This document shows positions 37,301 to 46,580 of a DNA stretch of 51,378 bases, one piece after another. Below the pieces are notes generated by a model. It did no database searches, had not been told where the DNA came from, and saw only the letters and a program-made list of their open reading frames with translations. Numbering within the stretch: the stretch's first letter is position 1; the number at the start of each line of letters is the position of its first letter. The translations under genes were made by a program, and so were the position numbers. Where the stretch lies: the NCBI GenBank assembly GCA_002411345.1, contig DHSL01000018.1, positions 120,168 to 171,545 of the forward strand. Direction: 5' to 3'. This stretch comes from Bacteroidales bacterium UBA5287 (GTDB lineage Bacteria; Bacteroidota; Bacteroidia; Bacteroidales; Dysgonomonadaceae).

Positions 37301-37770
37301 TCTTTTTTATCGTCTGTTGAGGATTGAATACGCAAAGCACAGTTTCCTTTGCCGTCAACATGATCGCCGGCATCGGTGGTGACATTGTAGGGGATGGTTT
37401 TTAAAAATTCAAGGATTTGGGCTTTACTCATGTCTGTCTCTGTATCATGATTGCCAAAAGTGACAGCGAATGGGGTCTTGGTGCTTACCATGGGCTCAGT
37501 AACTTGCTTCCACCCTTCAAGTGCTCCATTGGATACTACAATATCGCCTGTGATAATAACTAAATCGGGTTGCTCGGATCGTATTAATTTCTCCATGAGA
37601 AAAATGGTGCTGTCATTATAGTTTTTATAATTATCACCATTTATCCAATGTAAATCGGTGAACTGGATAATCTTGAATGTGCCATCGCTGAATCTTAAAG
37701 GCGACTGGGAAAAGGCATTACTTGACAGTATCAATGCTATGAATAGGAAAACGAATTTTATTGACTTCAT
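34390..37770 (-). CDS. secreted fusion: metallophosphoesterase + DUF4434 + ADP-ribosylglycohydrolase
   Basis: This 1126-residue protein has a Sec signal peptide (about 1-21). Residues ~25-320 are a calcineurin-like metallophosphoesterase with QFTDLHW (D39, H41), TGDIV (75-79), GNHD (106-109), FFHIP and GHDH. Residues ~340-645 are a DUF4434 TIM-barrel-like domain (FIQDHLVEDWDDAMWQKEL; WYWVWEVANID). Residues ~648-985 are an ADP-ribosylglycohydrolase fold: IKGGWAAKTIGCTYGG, LYDDIYVNLTFVEVFE and the metal-binding ARCGQDSDCNAATAAG. The last ~140 residues form a beta-rich domain. I read it as a periplasmic or surface enzyme that cleaves a ribosyl linkage and a phosphate or pyrophosphate. Its place in the operon supports this, but the substrate is an inference. 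Confidence 0.9.
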   Translation of the reverse strand: MKSIKFVFLFIALILSSNAFSQSPLRFSDGTFKIIQFTDLHWINGDNYKNYNDSTIFLMEKLIRSEQPDLVIITGDIVVSNGALEGWKQVTEPMVSTKTPFAVTFGNHDTETDMSKAQILEFLKTIPYNVTTDAGDHVDGKGNCALRIQSSTDDKKDDWIIYLFDSHSYPADKTMGTYDWIKDSQIQWYRDQSKTFTMNNGRIVPSLAFFHIPTVEFESARQLSYTLGNKFEQVCSPNLNSGLFSAFLDNKDVAGIFVGHDHNNDYIVAPEGKICLAYGRKTGYAPTYKELLDRGARVITLHENERKFDTYILTLSGKSFPYTFEQKLTADNYPLPQGTFIQDHLVEDWDDAMWQKELKALKEVGMQYLVFGPTLHTGKDNKTRSLYPSSLTTNKRKTKKDLVEACLRNAQKAGFKVFLGLNFNERWWSPDYDEAWLLKEMELGNQTASELIKKYKDRYGDTMYGWYWVWEVANIDQLSSKENQDMLVNALNINLDYLHKATPDMPFMLCPFMNYRIGNAKDYAQIWKYVIDKAHFQSGDIFAPQDCVGAGGLELEMIPEWFGQLSQAVSTKPGLLFWSDAETFDHKDWTPAPLNRFVDQMKLASPYVSKIITFAYSHYYSPNKVDAQYHDSFLHYYKTGQLPTNMSPIFSKETLQDKIKGGWAAKTIGCTYGGPVEFQYNGTMIQDYVPINWDKDRVKWYFDNFPGLYDDIYVNLTFVEVFERLGLKAPVDSFANAFAHAPYPLWHANQAARYNILHGLKAPASGHWLNNPHADDIDSQIQTDFAGLMSPGMPNTASHITDKIGHIMNYGDGWYGGVFVAALYSLAFISDDIEFVVREALKTIPKESTFYQCLNDVIGWYKAYPDDWKRTWFECEKKWSSEVGCPDGVFAPFDIDAKINSAYVAIGLLYGNKDFFKTMDISARCGQDSDCNAATAAGVLGTMIGYNQIPEYWKESLHEIEDRDFEYTDISLNDIYKLSYEHALLVVEQEGGKIDQDQVHIKYQEPTAVAFEKSFEGHFPIGKQPIKQAITEQSEVIFEGNGVVLKGYVQCPDTKYVAQLEVYIDNKLIETAQLPVASSNARRVDLFWRYQLPVEKHTITFKWLNPRTDAQIMATEAVIYSNEPNK

Positions 37771-37879
37771 CAGTATGTTCTGTTCGATAATTTAATGTTG
37801 ATAATAAAATAGATAGTTATTATAGATTTTATCAGGATTTATAATAACTATCTATTATAAAGTTATTTATGGCGTGTAA

Positions 37880-39016
37880 TCAACTTCCTTTCTTGTAAAT
37901 GCGAATATTGTCGAACGCAAAATTTCGGGCAATACTTGGGTCGATCTCTAATCGCATGTTAAATGAATGATAATACATGTTTTGAGGATAGGTTGTGGAT
38001 CGATTCACGACAAAGGGTAAGGTGATGGTTTCCCATCGGTTGAAATTCTGAACGACAAAATTACTTGGGGACCATATCATGGGACTGGCATCCCAAAACA
38101 TATAATTGCAGAATCGGATTTTCCCATCTATAAACTGATTGGCTGTCCTGAACTCACACTTTATTACATAGTCTTCGAAATTATCCAACATATCGTCGGT
38201 ATAGGGGACGCCGCCTTTTTCTGCAATATACCACCAACCGGAATAGGCTGAGGTGTTGTCAATACGCAGGAAATTACCGCTGAGTCGTTGCTTGTCGGCT
38301 GGATTGGTAACGACATTAACGGGGTTGCTCGGCATTAACTCGTCAAAATCCATGATCATGAGCTCGCTGTCGTAATAGCGACCGGGACAAAAGGCTTCTA
38401 CTCCATATTTTAACCCTTTTACTTTTACCTTGATATTCTTATCTACATTACTGGGTACCTTGGCGGTAAGATAATTATTGGAGGAGCTGATGACGGGCGA
38501 CTCTTTTCCATTGAAATCTACAACGGCATTCAATGAGTCTATTTCATATAACTCAAAAAAGTCGCCGTAAATCATAATGGTGTCTCCGGGCTTGGTGTAT
38601 TCATTGAACATACGCTCTAAATAGAGGGCGGGAGAAACGGCTTTGAAGGGGATTTCCTGGCGACCGGCCTGATTATAGATATAGATCTTATCGGTTACGG
38701 TCATGGCTAATTTTACGGGGATCTTCAAATAGAGAATATCGTTTTCGGTATAGACGTCTAAAAGATTGACTTTTACGTCGTTGATCAATACGGAATCAAT
38801 ATTCTGAATGTCTAATCCTGTACCGTGGACAGCTATAAAATCTCCTAAGGCGGCTTCTGTTATGGCTGTGTTTAAATCGACTACGGTGGTTACCTTGGTA
38901 AGCGTAATTGGTACTATTGCTGTACTCTCATCTGTACATGAATACATCGAGATTATAAAAAATAATACCCCGGTCAAGCATATATTTCTAAAATTGATAA
39001 TACTTTTCATCTTCAT
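37880..39016 (-). CDS. IPT/TIG-domain surface glycan-binding lipoprotein (SGBP/SusE-like)
   Basis: This lipoprotein (378 residues from the ATG at 39016) follows SusC and SusD, the normal place of a surface glycan-binding protein. The signal ends in the lipobox MYSC. Two IPT/TIG-like beta-sandwich domains follow (GDFIAVHGTGLDIQNIDSVL; PGDTIMIYGDFFELYEID). A C-terminal domain has WWYIAEKGGVPYTDDM and MYYHSFNMRLEIDPS, like the binding domain of SGBP-B proteins. I chose MKMKS as start because the longer form overlaps the SusD stop. The 3' flank to the fusion gene is 109 bases. It probably binds substrate at the cell surface. Confidence 0.88.
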   Translation of the reverse strand: MKMKSIINFRNICLTGVLFFIISMYSCTDESTAIVPITLTKVTTVVDLNTAITEAALGDFIAVHGTGLDIQNIDSVLINDVKVNLLDVYTENDILYLKIPVKLAMTVTDKIYIYNQAGRQEIPFKAVSPALYLERMFNEYTKPGDTIMIYGDFFELYEIDSLNAVVDFNGKESPVISSSNNYLTAKVPSNVDKNIKVKVKGLKYGVEAFCPGRYYDSELMIMDFDELMPSNPVNVVTNPADKQRLSGNFLRIDNTSAYSGWWYIAEKGGVPYTDDMLDNFEDYVIKCEFRTANQFIDGKIRFCNYMFWDASPMIWSPSNFVVQNFNRWETITLPFVVNRSTTYPQNMYYHSFNMRLEIDPSIARNFAFDNIRIYKKGS

Positions 39017-39042
39017 TATTATTAAAATTGTCCATAAATAAA

Positions 39043-40755
39043 TTACCATCCGGGATTATTGGTCTCTATATAAGGATTCGCGTTGACTTCATTCAAAGGT
39101 AGGGGCAACAGTAAATGCTTCTCCTCGCGACGCTTGACAATGCCATTCTCATCATTGGTGCCAATGGCATTCATTACCTGAAGATAAATTCCCCAACGGA
39201 TCAGGTCGGTACGACGGATACCTTCTGCTGCAAATTCTTTTGCTCGCTCTTCCAGAATATAGGAACGGAAGGTTTCTTTTGTATAGGGGGTACTACTGTT
39301 GCGTGCGGATACAAGGGTGCTGTTATTCCGGGTGTTCAACTTGTCAACAACCTGAAGGGCTTGGGTGGAGGGTCCATTGTTTACTTCATTATCTGCTTCT
39401 GCATAAATCAACAGGGTCTCGGCATAGCGCATATAGGGCCAATTGAAATCGGCACGGTTACCGTCTAATGGGTACTTGGATACGGCTGAGAATTTCTTTA
39501 ACTTGGATCCGTACATATGGGCTCCGCTGGCTACGACATCGGTCTTGTCATATCCGTTTTCTCCCTTTCTTACATAGACACTGTCTCGCTCGGGATAGAA
39601 ATAATAGGATAGTTTGCCGGTATCTTCACTGTAATAATAGGGAATACGATGTAAAACGCCCCATGTGATTCGCTCGTCATCCCAATCATCAAAGGTCTGA
39701 AGCCAATGGTCGCGTTGTACATAATAACCGCTGCTCCACTCTCCTTTATATACGGGATTGGAATAGCCTAAATAATCAACGGGTACATAATTGTAATAGA
39801 GTGATCCGTTGCCTTCAATGGTCTGGAGACAGAACTCAAACTCGGGACCGTTCTTATAAGCGGCACTCCATAACTCTTGCTGACTGGAGGCTAAATCAAA
39901 TTCTCCTTCTTGAATCACTTCCCATGCTTTTTCTTTGGCTAAACGGTAATATTCTTGTGAATCGAAATCTTCATAACCGGCTACCTGACTCTTGTCATGG
40001 GTAATGGGAACGGGCATCAAACGGGATGTGGTGCCGTCGGGATTGGTCTTGGAACCGGGACCGCCTTTTACAGTGATCTTACCGCTTGGCATGGAGGCGG
40101 AACCAATGGTGGCATAGACTTTTGCTAAAAGGGCTTTGGCGGTACCACGGCATACATGTCCTTTCTTATACTCGGGATCGGTACGGGGTACAAGAAGTGT
40201 CTCGGCTTCTTTTAGTGTTTCAATAATGTACTCATAGACTTCCTTCACGGATGCGCGGGGCTGCTCGGGGACATTACCTTCGGAAATGGAGCTCTTAAAC
40301 AGGGGGATGGGACCAAAATACTGTACAAGCTGAAACTGTGCCCAGGCTTTAAGGAAGCATAATTCTCCCAAAGCATTGTTCTTGGTCTTCTCGGGAATGG
40401 TGGTGATCTTATTAACGAGGTAATAATGATAGTTGGCACGGTGGACGGACTGACTGTAGTATTTAAAGAAATTGTCGTTGGAACCGGAATTATAGAAATT
40501 ACCTGCTCCTATCGAACCAAATGCCCAACCGGGACCGGTTTGATAATCACAATCGAAATTTACCAACTCGGCATAATTTCCCCACTCAAAAGGAAATAGT
40601 AATGTGAGATAGGCTCCGGAAACAAGTTGGTCGTAACTGCCGGAAGCGGCTACATCATCTCCTGAAACAAACGTGAAGGTTTGCTCTTCTAAATCACAAG
40701 ATGTTAGAAAAAACATGCTTGCTGTGAATAGGAACAATATTTTTATAAGTTTCAT
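39043..40755 (-). CDS. SusD/RagB-family outer-membrane substrate-binding lipoprotein
   Basis: This 570-residue SusD-like lipoprotein has the lipobox FFLTSC, the N-terminal SGSYDQLVSGAYLTLL helix pair, TPR-like helices (LGELCFLKAWAQFQLVQYFG, the conserved RA-x-YYFxLV-type segment) and the C-terminal EERAKEFAAEGIRRTDLIRW. It caps the SusC channel and binds the ligand. It starts 15 bases after susC. The start at 40755 (MKLIK) fits the signal peptide better than the in-frame ATG two codons earlier. Confidence 0.95.
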   Translation of the reverse strand: MKLIKILFLFTASMFFLTSCDLEEQTFTFVSGDDVAASGSYDQLVSGAYLTLLFPFEWGNYAELVNFDCDYQTGPGWAFGSIGAGNFYNSGSNDNFFKYYSQSVHRANYHYYLVNKITTIPEKTKNNALGELCFLKAWAQFQLVQYFGPIPLFKSSISEGNVPEQPRASVKEVYEYIIETLKEAETLLVPRTDPEYKKGHVCRGTAKALLAKVYATIGSASMPSGKITVKGGPGSKTNPDGTTSRLMPVPITHDKSQVAGYEDFDSQEYYRLAKEKAWEVIQEGEFDLASSQQELWSAAYKNGPEFEFCLQTIEGNGSLYYNYVPVDYLGYSNPVYKGEWSSGYYVQRDHWLQTFDDWDDERITWGVLHRIPYYYSEDTGKLSYYFYPERDSVYVRKGENGYDKTDVVASGAHMYGSKLKKFSAVSKYPLDGNRADFNWPYMRYAETLLIYAEADNEVNNGPSTQALQVVDKLNTRNNSTLVSARNSSTPYTKETFRSYILEERAKEFAAEGIRRTDLIRWGIYLQVMNAIGTNDENGIVKRREEKHLLLPLPLNEVNANPYIETNNPGW

Positions 40756-40769
40756 AATCAAATTCTTCT

Positions 40770-43700
40770 TTAAAATGATAGTTGAATACCTAAATTAATA
40801 GTGCGCGCACTGGGATAGGAGGATAAATCGACTCCTCTGCGTGATGCATCACTGCCAAAACTGTTGACATCGGGATCGTACCAACTGTAACTGGATATGG
40901 TAAACAAATTGGAAACACTTGCGGTCAAATTCAAAGATTCGACATACTTGACGGGACTGGTCCATCGGTAACTTAAACTGATATTCTTGCACCTCAGATA
41001 AGAACCGTCTTCTACATATCGGTCGGAGGCTTTCATGGCACGGGTATAGGTATTGTCGGGACGAGGCCATTTGGCAATACTCCTGTTATCGGATGTCCAA
41101 CGGGTATCCCAGACAAACTGGGGCATGTTGTTACCGCCGACAAGGTCGAAGGGTAGTAAATTGGCATTTAATATGTCATTGCCTTCTATTCCTTGAAGGA
41201 AGAAACTAAAGGTCCAGTTCTTGTACATAAAATTGTTGGTTAAACCGTATTGATAATCGGGATTGGTATTGCCGATAATGGTCCTGTCACGATTGTCGAT
41301 AACAGGATCGTCATCCAAATTCTTATACTTGACTTGACCTACCATACTCTTCACCTTCGAGGCGGTGGCATTGGCATAATAGGGATTGGCGCGGACCTCG
41401 GCTTCATTGTCATATAATCCGTCTTCTACATATCCGTACAAGGTGCCAATGGCAAATCCGTTTCTCCTCAAAAACATACTTTCCATTCCCCAGACTACAT
41501 CGGAAAACTGGTCGGCGTTTAAACCGCTGACTTCATTTTTGTTGAATGAGATATTGGCGTCTAATGTCCACATGAAATCTCGAGTTTTTACGGGGATGAA
41601 ATGTCCGCTTAACTCTAATCCTTTATTGGTGACATTACCGTAATTGGTGGCAATCTCACTGAACCCCGAACTCATGGGGATCAATTTGTACTGCAGCAGA
41701 TCGGTGGTCTTTTTGTAATATACGTCGAAAACTAAATTTACCCTGCTGTCAAGAAAGGAGGCGTCTAACCCCAAGTCATACTGGGTGGTGGTTTCCCATT
41801 TTAAGTCGGGAGCGGCGGGACCTCCCCAACGTTCTTCGGCCATACCACTGCTGAGGGCTCCGTCGTAGGTGTAGTTGGAGGCGACAAACTTGGAACGGGT
41901 GGCGTAGGCGTTAACGCCTTGGTTACCGGTCTGACCGGCACTGAGACGTAACTTCAGGTTGTCAAAGAAACCTAAGGATTGAATAATGGGCTCATCTGAC
42001 AAACGCCATGCTATGGCACCGGAATAGAAATTGTTCCAACGGTTTAGGGCGAGGCGACTTGATCCGTCACGACGTATGGAAAAGGTGGTTAGATATTTAT
42101 CTAATAAATTGTAATTGACACGGAATAAATAGGACATTAACTGGGATTTTCCACGATAACTGGATATCTCTTTATCACCGATAGCGGCATTCATATCGTT
42201 ATCTTCGGTATCGTCGGTGGGGAAATTCTTTGCATTCATCGATTTTCCTTTCCAGTTGACTTCTTCATAGGTCGCACCGGCGACTGCATTGAATGCGTGT
42301 ATCCCAAACTTCTTGTTGAAGGTGAGCATCGATTCTTCGGTAAGACTTTCGTATGTTCCGTCGGACTTGACTGCATAACCGTTGGTGGGCGACTGTCCGG
42401 CTCCGGTATAACGGTTATAGTACTGACTGCGTTCGTCAAAACTATAGCCGTAACCGAGATTCTGACGGAACTTCAACCAGTCGGTAAAAGTGATTTCGGC
42501 AAATCCGGATGTGAACACAGAGATGGTGGAAAGGACATTCTTCTCTGTATGTACGGTCAAATAGGGATTGGCTAAGCCTGATGCGAAATCTTCTGAAAAT
42601 CCGGAGTCTGCTTCTGGATCGAAGACGGGACGGGTGGGATTGAAAGAGATGGCAGATGCAATAACTCCGTAATTTTCACTGTTCGTACGGGCAAAACGGT
42701 TGTCGGACTTTGTGAAATTAAGATTGGATCCGATCTCTAAAAAATCATTGATCTTACGGGTGTTGTTGGCACGGGCGACAAAGCGTTTGTAATAGGAATT
42801 AACAATAACGCCTTGCTGATCCAGATATCCGCCGGAATAGAGATAGGAACCGTTCTTGTCTCCTCCGGACACGCTTACATTATAGTCTTTGCTGAATGCG
42901 GTATGGAATATCTCGTCTTGCCAGTTGGTGCCATAAAACAATGTGCCGTCTCCGTTACGGTCGTAACCGTTCAAAAAATCATCGGGACTGGGCAGATAGA
43001 CTCTTTTTACGACTTCCATCTCGCCGGTCTCGGGATTTGGCTGCTTTATCTCACTCCAGCGACCGGGAATAGGAAAGGGTAAATTGGCAGGATCGACAAA
43101 TTCTTTTCCATCATACAGATAGCCGTTTATGGTTAACTCATTGCGATATCGGGCATAATCGGATGCGCTTAAAACATCAATGGTCTTTACGGGTTTGGAA
43201 GTACTGAAGTTTGAAGTGAAATTAACCCTGGGCTTTCCTTCCATACCGGACTTGGTGGTGATAATGACTACTCCATTGGCTCCGCGGGAACCATAAATAG
43301 CGGTGGCAGAGGCGTCTTTTAAAACTTCAATGGACTGGATATCCTGGGGACTAATGGTGCTTAACGGGTTGTTGTTCTGCTTGGTGCCATAGTCTGTGGC
43401 AGGGGCTGCGCCCATGGAAAAGGGGATACCGTCAACAATATACAATGGTTCGGTACTTGTGGTAAAGGAGTTGGCTCCGCGGATCTGGATACTGATACCG
43501 GCACCGGGGGCTCCGTCGGCTTGGGAGACGTTGACTCCTGCTAATTTACCTTGTAATCCCTGATTGATGCTCACGGGATTGGTTTTCAACAGGTCCTCGC
43601 CTCTTAATGATGATACAGAACCGGTGAGGTCGCGTTTCTTCACGGATCCATAACCGACTACTACAACTTCTTCTAATATTTCTGTATCCTCGGTAAGGAC

Positions 43701-44000
43701 TACTTCTAAATAGGTCTGACCGTCTAAGGATATTTTCTGGGTTTGATAACCTACATACGAAAATTCAATCACAACATTCTTGTTGGGAACGGTTAGAGTG
43801 AATTCTCCATCTGCATTCGTGGTGGTACCTTGTCGATTGTTTTCTATAACTACATTTACACCAATCAGGGGACTTCCTTTGGAATCGGCGACTTTCCCGC
43901 TTACTTTTGTTTGGGAAAATGCGCCGAATGTGAATAGAAAAATAGATGTTACGGTAAGTAACAAACGCAATGGACTTTTATTGCAGTTATTATTTTTCAT
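40770..44000 (-). CDS. SusC/RagA-family TonB-dependent transporter
   Basis: This 1076-residue outer-membrane receptor has a signal peptide (about 1-29) and an N-terminal carboxypeptidase-regulatory-like domain (GKVADSKGSPLIGVNVVIEN). The EEVVVVGYGSVKKRDLTGSV segment typical of SusC follows, then a plug domain (DIQSIEVLKDASATAIYGSR) and a 22-strand barrel ending in aromatic LGIQLSF. There is no anti-sigma-interacting STN domain, so a LacI-type rather than an ECF-sigma control fits. It imports the ligand bound by SusD. It starts 72 bases after the isomerase-like gene. Confidence 0.96.
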   Translation of the reverse strand: MKNNNCNKSPLRLLLTVTSIFLFTFGAFSQTKVSGKVADSKGSPLIGVNVVIENNRQGTTTNADGEFTLTVPNKNVVIEFSYVGYQTQKISLDGQTYLEVVLTEDTEILEEVVVVGYGSVKKRDLTGSVSSLRGEDLLKTNPVSINQGLQGKLAGVNVSQADGAPGAGISIQIRGANSFTTSTEPLYIVDGIPFSMGAAPATDYGTKQNNNPLSTISPQDIQSIEVLKDASATAIYGSRGANGVVIITTKSGMEGKPRVNFTSNFSTSKPVKTIDVLSASDYARYRNELTINGYLYDGKEFVDPANLPFPIPGRWSEIKQPNPETGEMEVVKRVYLPSPDDFLNGYDRNGDGTLFYGTNWQDEIFHTAFSKDYNVSVSGGDKNGSYLYSGGYLDQQGVIVNSYYKRFVARANNTRKINDFLEIGSNLNFTKSDNRFARTNSENYGVIASAISFNPTRPVFDPEADSGFSEDFASGLANPYLTVHTEKNVLSTISVFTSGFAEITFTDWLKFRQNLGYGYSFDERSQYYNRYTGAGQSPTNGYAVKSDGTYESLTEESMLTFNKKFGIHAFNAVAGATYEEVNWKGKSMNAKNFPTDDTEDNDMNAAIGDKEISSYRGKSQLMSYLFRVNYNLLDKYLTTFSIRRDGSSRLALNRWNNFYSGAIAWRLSDEPIIQSLGFFDNLKLRLSAGQTGNQGVNAYATRSKFVASNYTYDGALSSGMAEERWGGPAAPDLKWETTTQYDLGLDASFLDSRVNLVFDVYYKKTTDLLQYKLIPMSSGFSEIATNYGNVTNKGLELSGHFIPVKTRDFMWTLDANISFNKNEVSGLNADQFSDVVWGMESMFLRRNGFAIGTLYGYVEDGLYDNEAEVRANPYYANATASKVKSMVGQVKYKNLDDDPVIDNRDRTIIGNTNPDYQYGLTNNFMYKNWTFSFFLQGIEGNDILNANLLPFDLVGGNNMPQFVWDTRWTSDNRSIAKWPRPDNTYTRAMKASDRYVEDGSYLRCKNISLSYRWTSPVKYVESLNLTASVSNLFTISSYSWYDPDVNSFGSDASRRGVDLSSYPSARTINLGIQLSF

Positions 44001-44071
44001 GTTCGTTATTTTTATCTTTATAAAATTGAAATTCTATAGTACCATAAAAATTATAAGATTTCGTCTGAGAC

Positions 44072-44953
44072 TTATAAGATCTCGTCTGCAACTTTATTGA
44101 AATAATCAATGGATTGTTTAATCTCTGGTAGATTATTTTCCCAGTTTGCTTCGTACTCAATAGTGAAGTAGCCTTTGAAATTTTGACGTTTCAACTCTTC
44201 TAACATGCCTTTTACATTCAAAACGCCGGTTCCCCAAACAACATCTTCCAATGTGCCTGCTTCTCCCTGGGGGGCGATATCTTTAAAGTGCATGGCAATG
44301 AGTCTTCCCTGTAACTTGCTTAATGCGGAGATAGGTTCTACATTCATTCGCTTGAAATGGCCGACATCGGCGCTTGAGCCTAACAAGGGACTCCGTTGAC
44401 CTATATACTTCAGCAATATTTCGGGTTCCCAATAGGAGGCTTCGTTGGGATGGTTATGGGTGGCCAGTTTGATATTGTATTTCACGGCGAGCTCTTCTAC
44501 TACATCCCAGTCTTCACGAGCTGGCTCGGCATTGATAAATTCCATTTCCATACTCTTGGCAAAAGAAAAGACTTTCTCCCATTCATCTCGTTTGGGGGTC
44601 CAAACACCGGATGACACAATCTTTATGTCTTTCGATTTGGCGAGTTCTTTTAGCTGTTTTTGTTGCTCGGAAGTTAGATCATAACCAAAAACAGCATCTC
44701 CAAATCCTTCGCCCATCTTTTGACCGGGATAGATCTCAATATAATGTAATCCTAATTCTTTTGTCTTGTCTAACGACTCTACTACTGAAAATAAATGAAA
44801 GGTGTAGGATTGCATGGATAGTTTCCATCCTTGTTTTTCGGCTTTTGTCTCGGAGTTAGCGGCGACTTTCGAATCGGCTTTTACTTTGCATGATGTGGTG
44901 GTGACTAACATGCTGCAGGATAAAAGTAGGAATAATAGTTTTTTGATTTTCAT
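44072..44953 (-). CDS. secreted sugar phosphate isomerase/epimerase-fold lipoprotein
   Basis: This protein (293 residues) is an AP-endonuclease-2-like TIM barrel. After the lipobox TTSC it shows LSMQSYTFHLFSVVESLDK, HYIEIYPGQKM, NIKLATHNHPNEASYWEP (His metal ligands), LGSSADVGHFKRMNVEP and YFTIEYEANWENNLPEI. I chose the ATG at 44953 because the longer start adds a non-signal tail. Secreted members of this fold next to Gfo/Idh proteins are linked to 3-keto-glycoside chemistry in Bacteroidetes (family knowledge), so isomerase is a name for the fold and not a proven reaction. Confidence 0.87.
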   Translation of the reverse strand: MKIKKLLFLLLSCSMLVTTTSCKVKADSKVAANSETKAEKQGWKLSMQSYTFHLFSVVESLDKTKELGLHYIEIYPGQKMGEGFGDAVFGYDLTSEQQKQLKELAKSKDIKIVSSGVWTPKRDEWEKVFSFAKSMEMEFINAEPAREDWDVVEELAVKYNIKLATHNHPNEASYWEPEILLKYIGQRSPLLGSSADVGHFKRMNVEPISALSKLQGRLIAMHFKDIAPQGEAGTLEDVVWGTGVLNVKGMLEELKRQNFKGYFTIEYEANWENNLPEIKQSIDYFNKVADEIL

Positions 44954-45014
44954 GTTGATAATTTTAATAAATGACAACACGCGTCACAGCGTGCTGTCAC
45001 TTGATTAGTAATAT

Positions 45015-46532
45015 TTATATAATTGGCATTTCGGGTAATGTGAAACCGTTTTGATAGGTGTGCTTGATCCATTCATTTGCCATCTCTAAGGCATTGAACT
45101 CGGCAAATCGTCTGTCGAATTTTGGATCTCCGTCAATGACTGCATATTCATCTACAGTCACAATCTTGATTTTGTCGGTGGGTGATATATTGGTGAACTT
45201 CATATTCTCTCCGTCCCAATGCAATACGCGATGCAATCCTTGTAATCCGGAAAGTCGTGTGGCTAAAACTCCCATGACGACCATCTCGTTGAAAGGTCCG
45301 GAAAATTGGAAATTGGAGGATGATTCTTTTCTGTTATCGGGTGATTCTTTACATGCTCTTATCCAGTCTTGTTCGTGTGCATTGGTGTCCCAAATATTGC
45401 CATTGCCGCCTTTTACCCGTGGAAGAGTGGGCTCGGGTTGTTTGAAATCTGCCATCAAAGAGGTGGGCAATAGGGTTGGATTCATACCGTAACATCCGGT
45501 CATTATCTTGCCTTTGGTGCCGACAAGGATGATTCCTCCGTTTTCATCTCCCATCATCTCTCCGTCTTTTAACTCTTCGGGTCGGTTGGGTACAAATCCT
45601 CCGTCATACCAGTACACTGTCAACTCGGGCATATTAACCTTGTCTTTCGGAGGTCTTGCGGGGAATTTGTAGGTTACTTTCTGGGCTTGTGGGGGCGAAT
45701 AAAGGTTGGATAGGGTGGAGGTGCCTTCTACACTGATGGGGTACTTCAAATCTAATGCCCAATATAACGGGTCCATAATATGGCAGGCCATATCTCCAAG
45801 TGCGCCTGTACCAAAATCCCAGAATCCTCTCCAGTTCCAGGGTGTGTAAGCGGGATCATAAGGACGTTTTGCGGCGGGACCGACAAAAAGGTCCCAGTCT
45901 AATGTTGCGGGTATGGCAACGCCGCCTTTGGGCTCTGATAATCCTTGTGGCCAAATGGGACGGTCGGTCCAGCAATGGGCTTCATAAACATCGCCGATAA
46001 CGCCGGATTGTACCCATTCTGCTACTTGACGACACCAGTCGAACGAGTTGCCTTGGTTGCCCATCTGGGTGGCTACTCTGTACTTTTTGGCGAGCTTTGT
46101 CAATAGTCTTGATTCATACACACTGTGGGTCAATGGTTTTTGTACGTAGGTATGCTTACCCAATGTAATGGCGTGAGCGGCAACACCCGCATGGGTGTGG
46201 TCGGGAGTGGCTACCAAAATAGCGTCAATGGATTTGCCCATCTTGTCAAACATCTCGCGCCAGTCTTTAAACTGCTTGGCTTTTGGAAAATCGGCGAATG
46301 TTTTTGCGGCATATCTCCAGTCTACATCGCAAAGGGCTACGATATTCTCAGTTTTCATATTGGCCAGGTTACGGCGACCCATACCGCCGACACCAATACC
46401 CGCGATATTGAGCTTGTCGCTGGGGGCCATGTGACCAAATGTTTTTCCTAAAACACTGTTAGGAACAATGGTTAAACCTGCAGCACTTACGGCTGCAGTC
46501 TTCAAAAAATTTCTGCGTGAATAGGTTGTCAT
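45015..46532 (-). CDS. Tat-exported Gfo/Idh/MocA-family oxidoreductase
   Basis: This 505-residue NAD(P)-dependent oxidoreductase has a twin-arginine signal (SRRNFLKTAAVSAAGLTIVP). The Rossmann motif is LNIAGIGVGGMGRRNLANM, followed by ILVATPDHTHAGVA and the catalytic-region Lys of HTYVQKPLTHSVYESRLL (the E-K-P variant reads QKP). Export through Tat fits a tightly bound cofactor. It is the first gene after the operator-promoter and is paired with the isomerase-fold lipoprotein. It may oxidise a sugar hydroxyl on a glycoside. How this serves a ribose locus is open. Confidence 0.9.
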   Translation of the reverse strand: MTTYSRRNFLKTAAVSAAGLTIVPNSVLGKTFGHMAPSDKLNIAGIGVGGMGRRNLANMKTENIVALCDVDWRYAAKTFADFPKAKQFKDWREMFDKMGKSIDAILVATPDHTHAGVAAHAITLGKHTYVQKPLTHSVYESRLLTKLAKKYRVATQMGNQGNSFDWCRQVAEWVQSGVIGDVYEAHCWTDRPIWPQGLSEPKGGVAIPATLDWDLFVGPAAKRPYDPAYTPWNWRGFWDFGTGALGDMACHIMDPLYWALDLKYPISVEGTSTLSNLYSPPQAQKVTYKFPARPPKDKVNMPELTVYWYDGGFVPNRPEELKDGEMMGDENGGIILVGTKGKIMTGCYGMNPTLLPTSLMADFKQPEPTLPRVKGGNGNIWDTNAHEQDWIRACKESPDNRKESSSNFQFSGPFNEMVVMGVLATRLSGLQGLHRVLHWDGENMKFTNISPTDKIKIVTVDEYAVIDGDPKFDRRFAEFNALEMANEWIKHTYQNGFTLPEMPII

Positions 46533-46580
46533 AGTATACGTAATTAATTATGTTGTTAAAAAGTGATTTTTTTTTATTAG

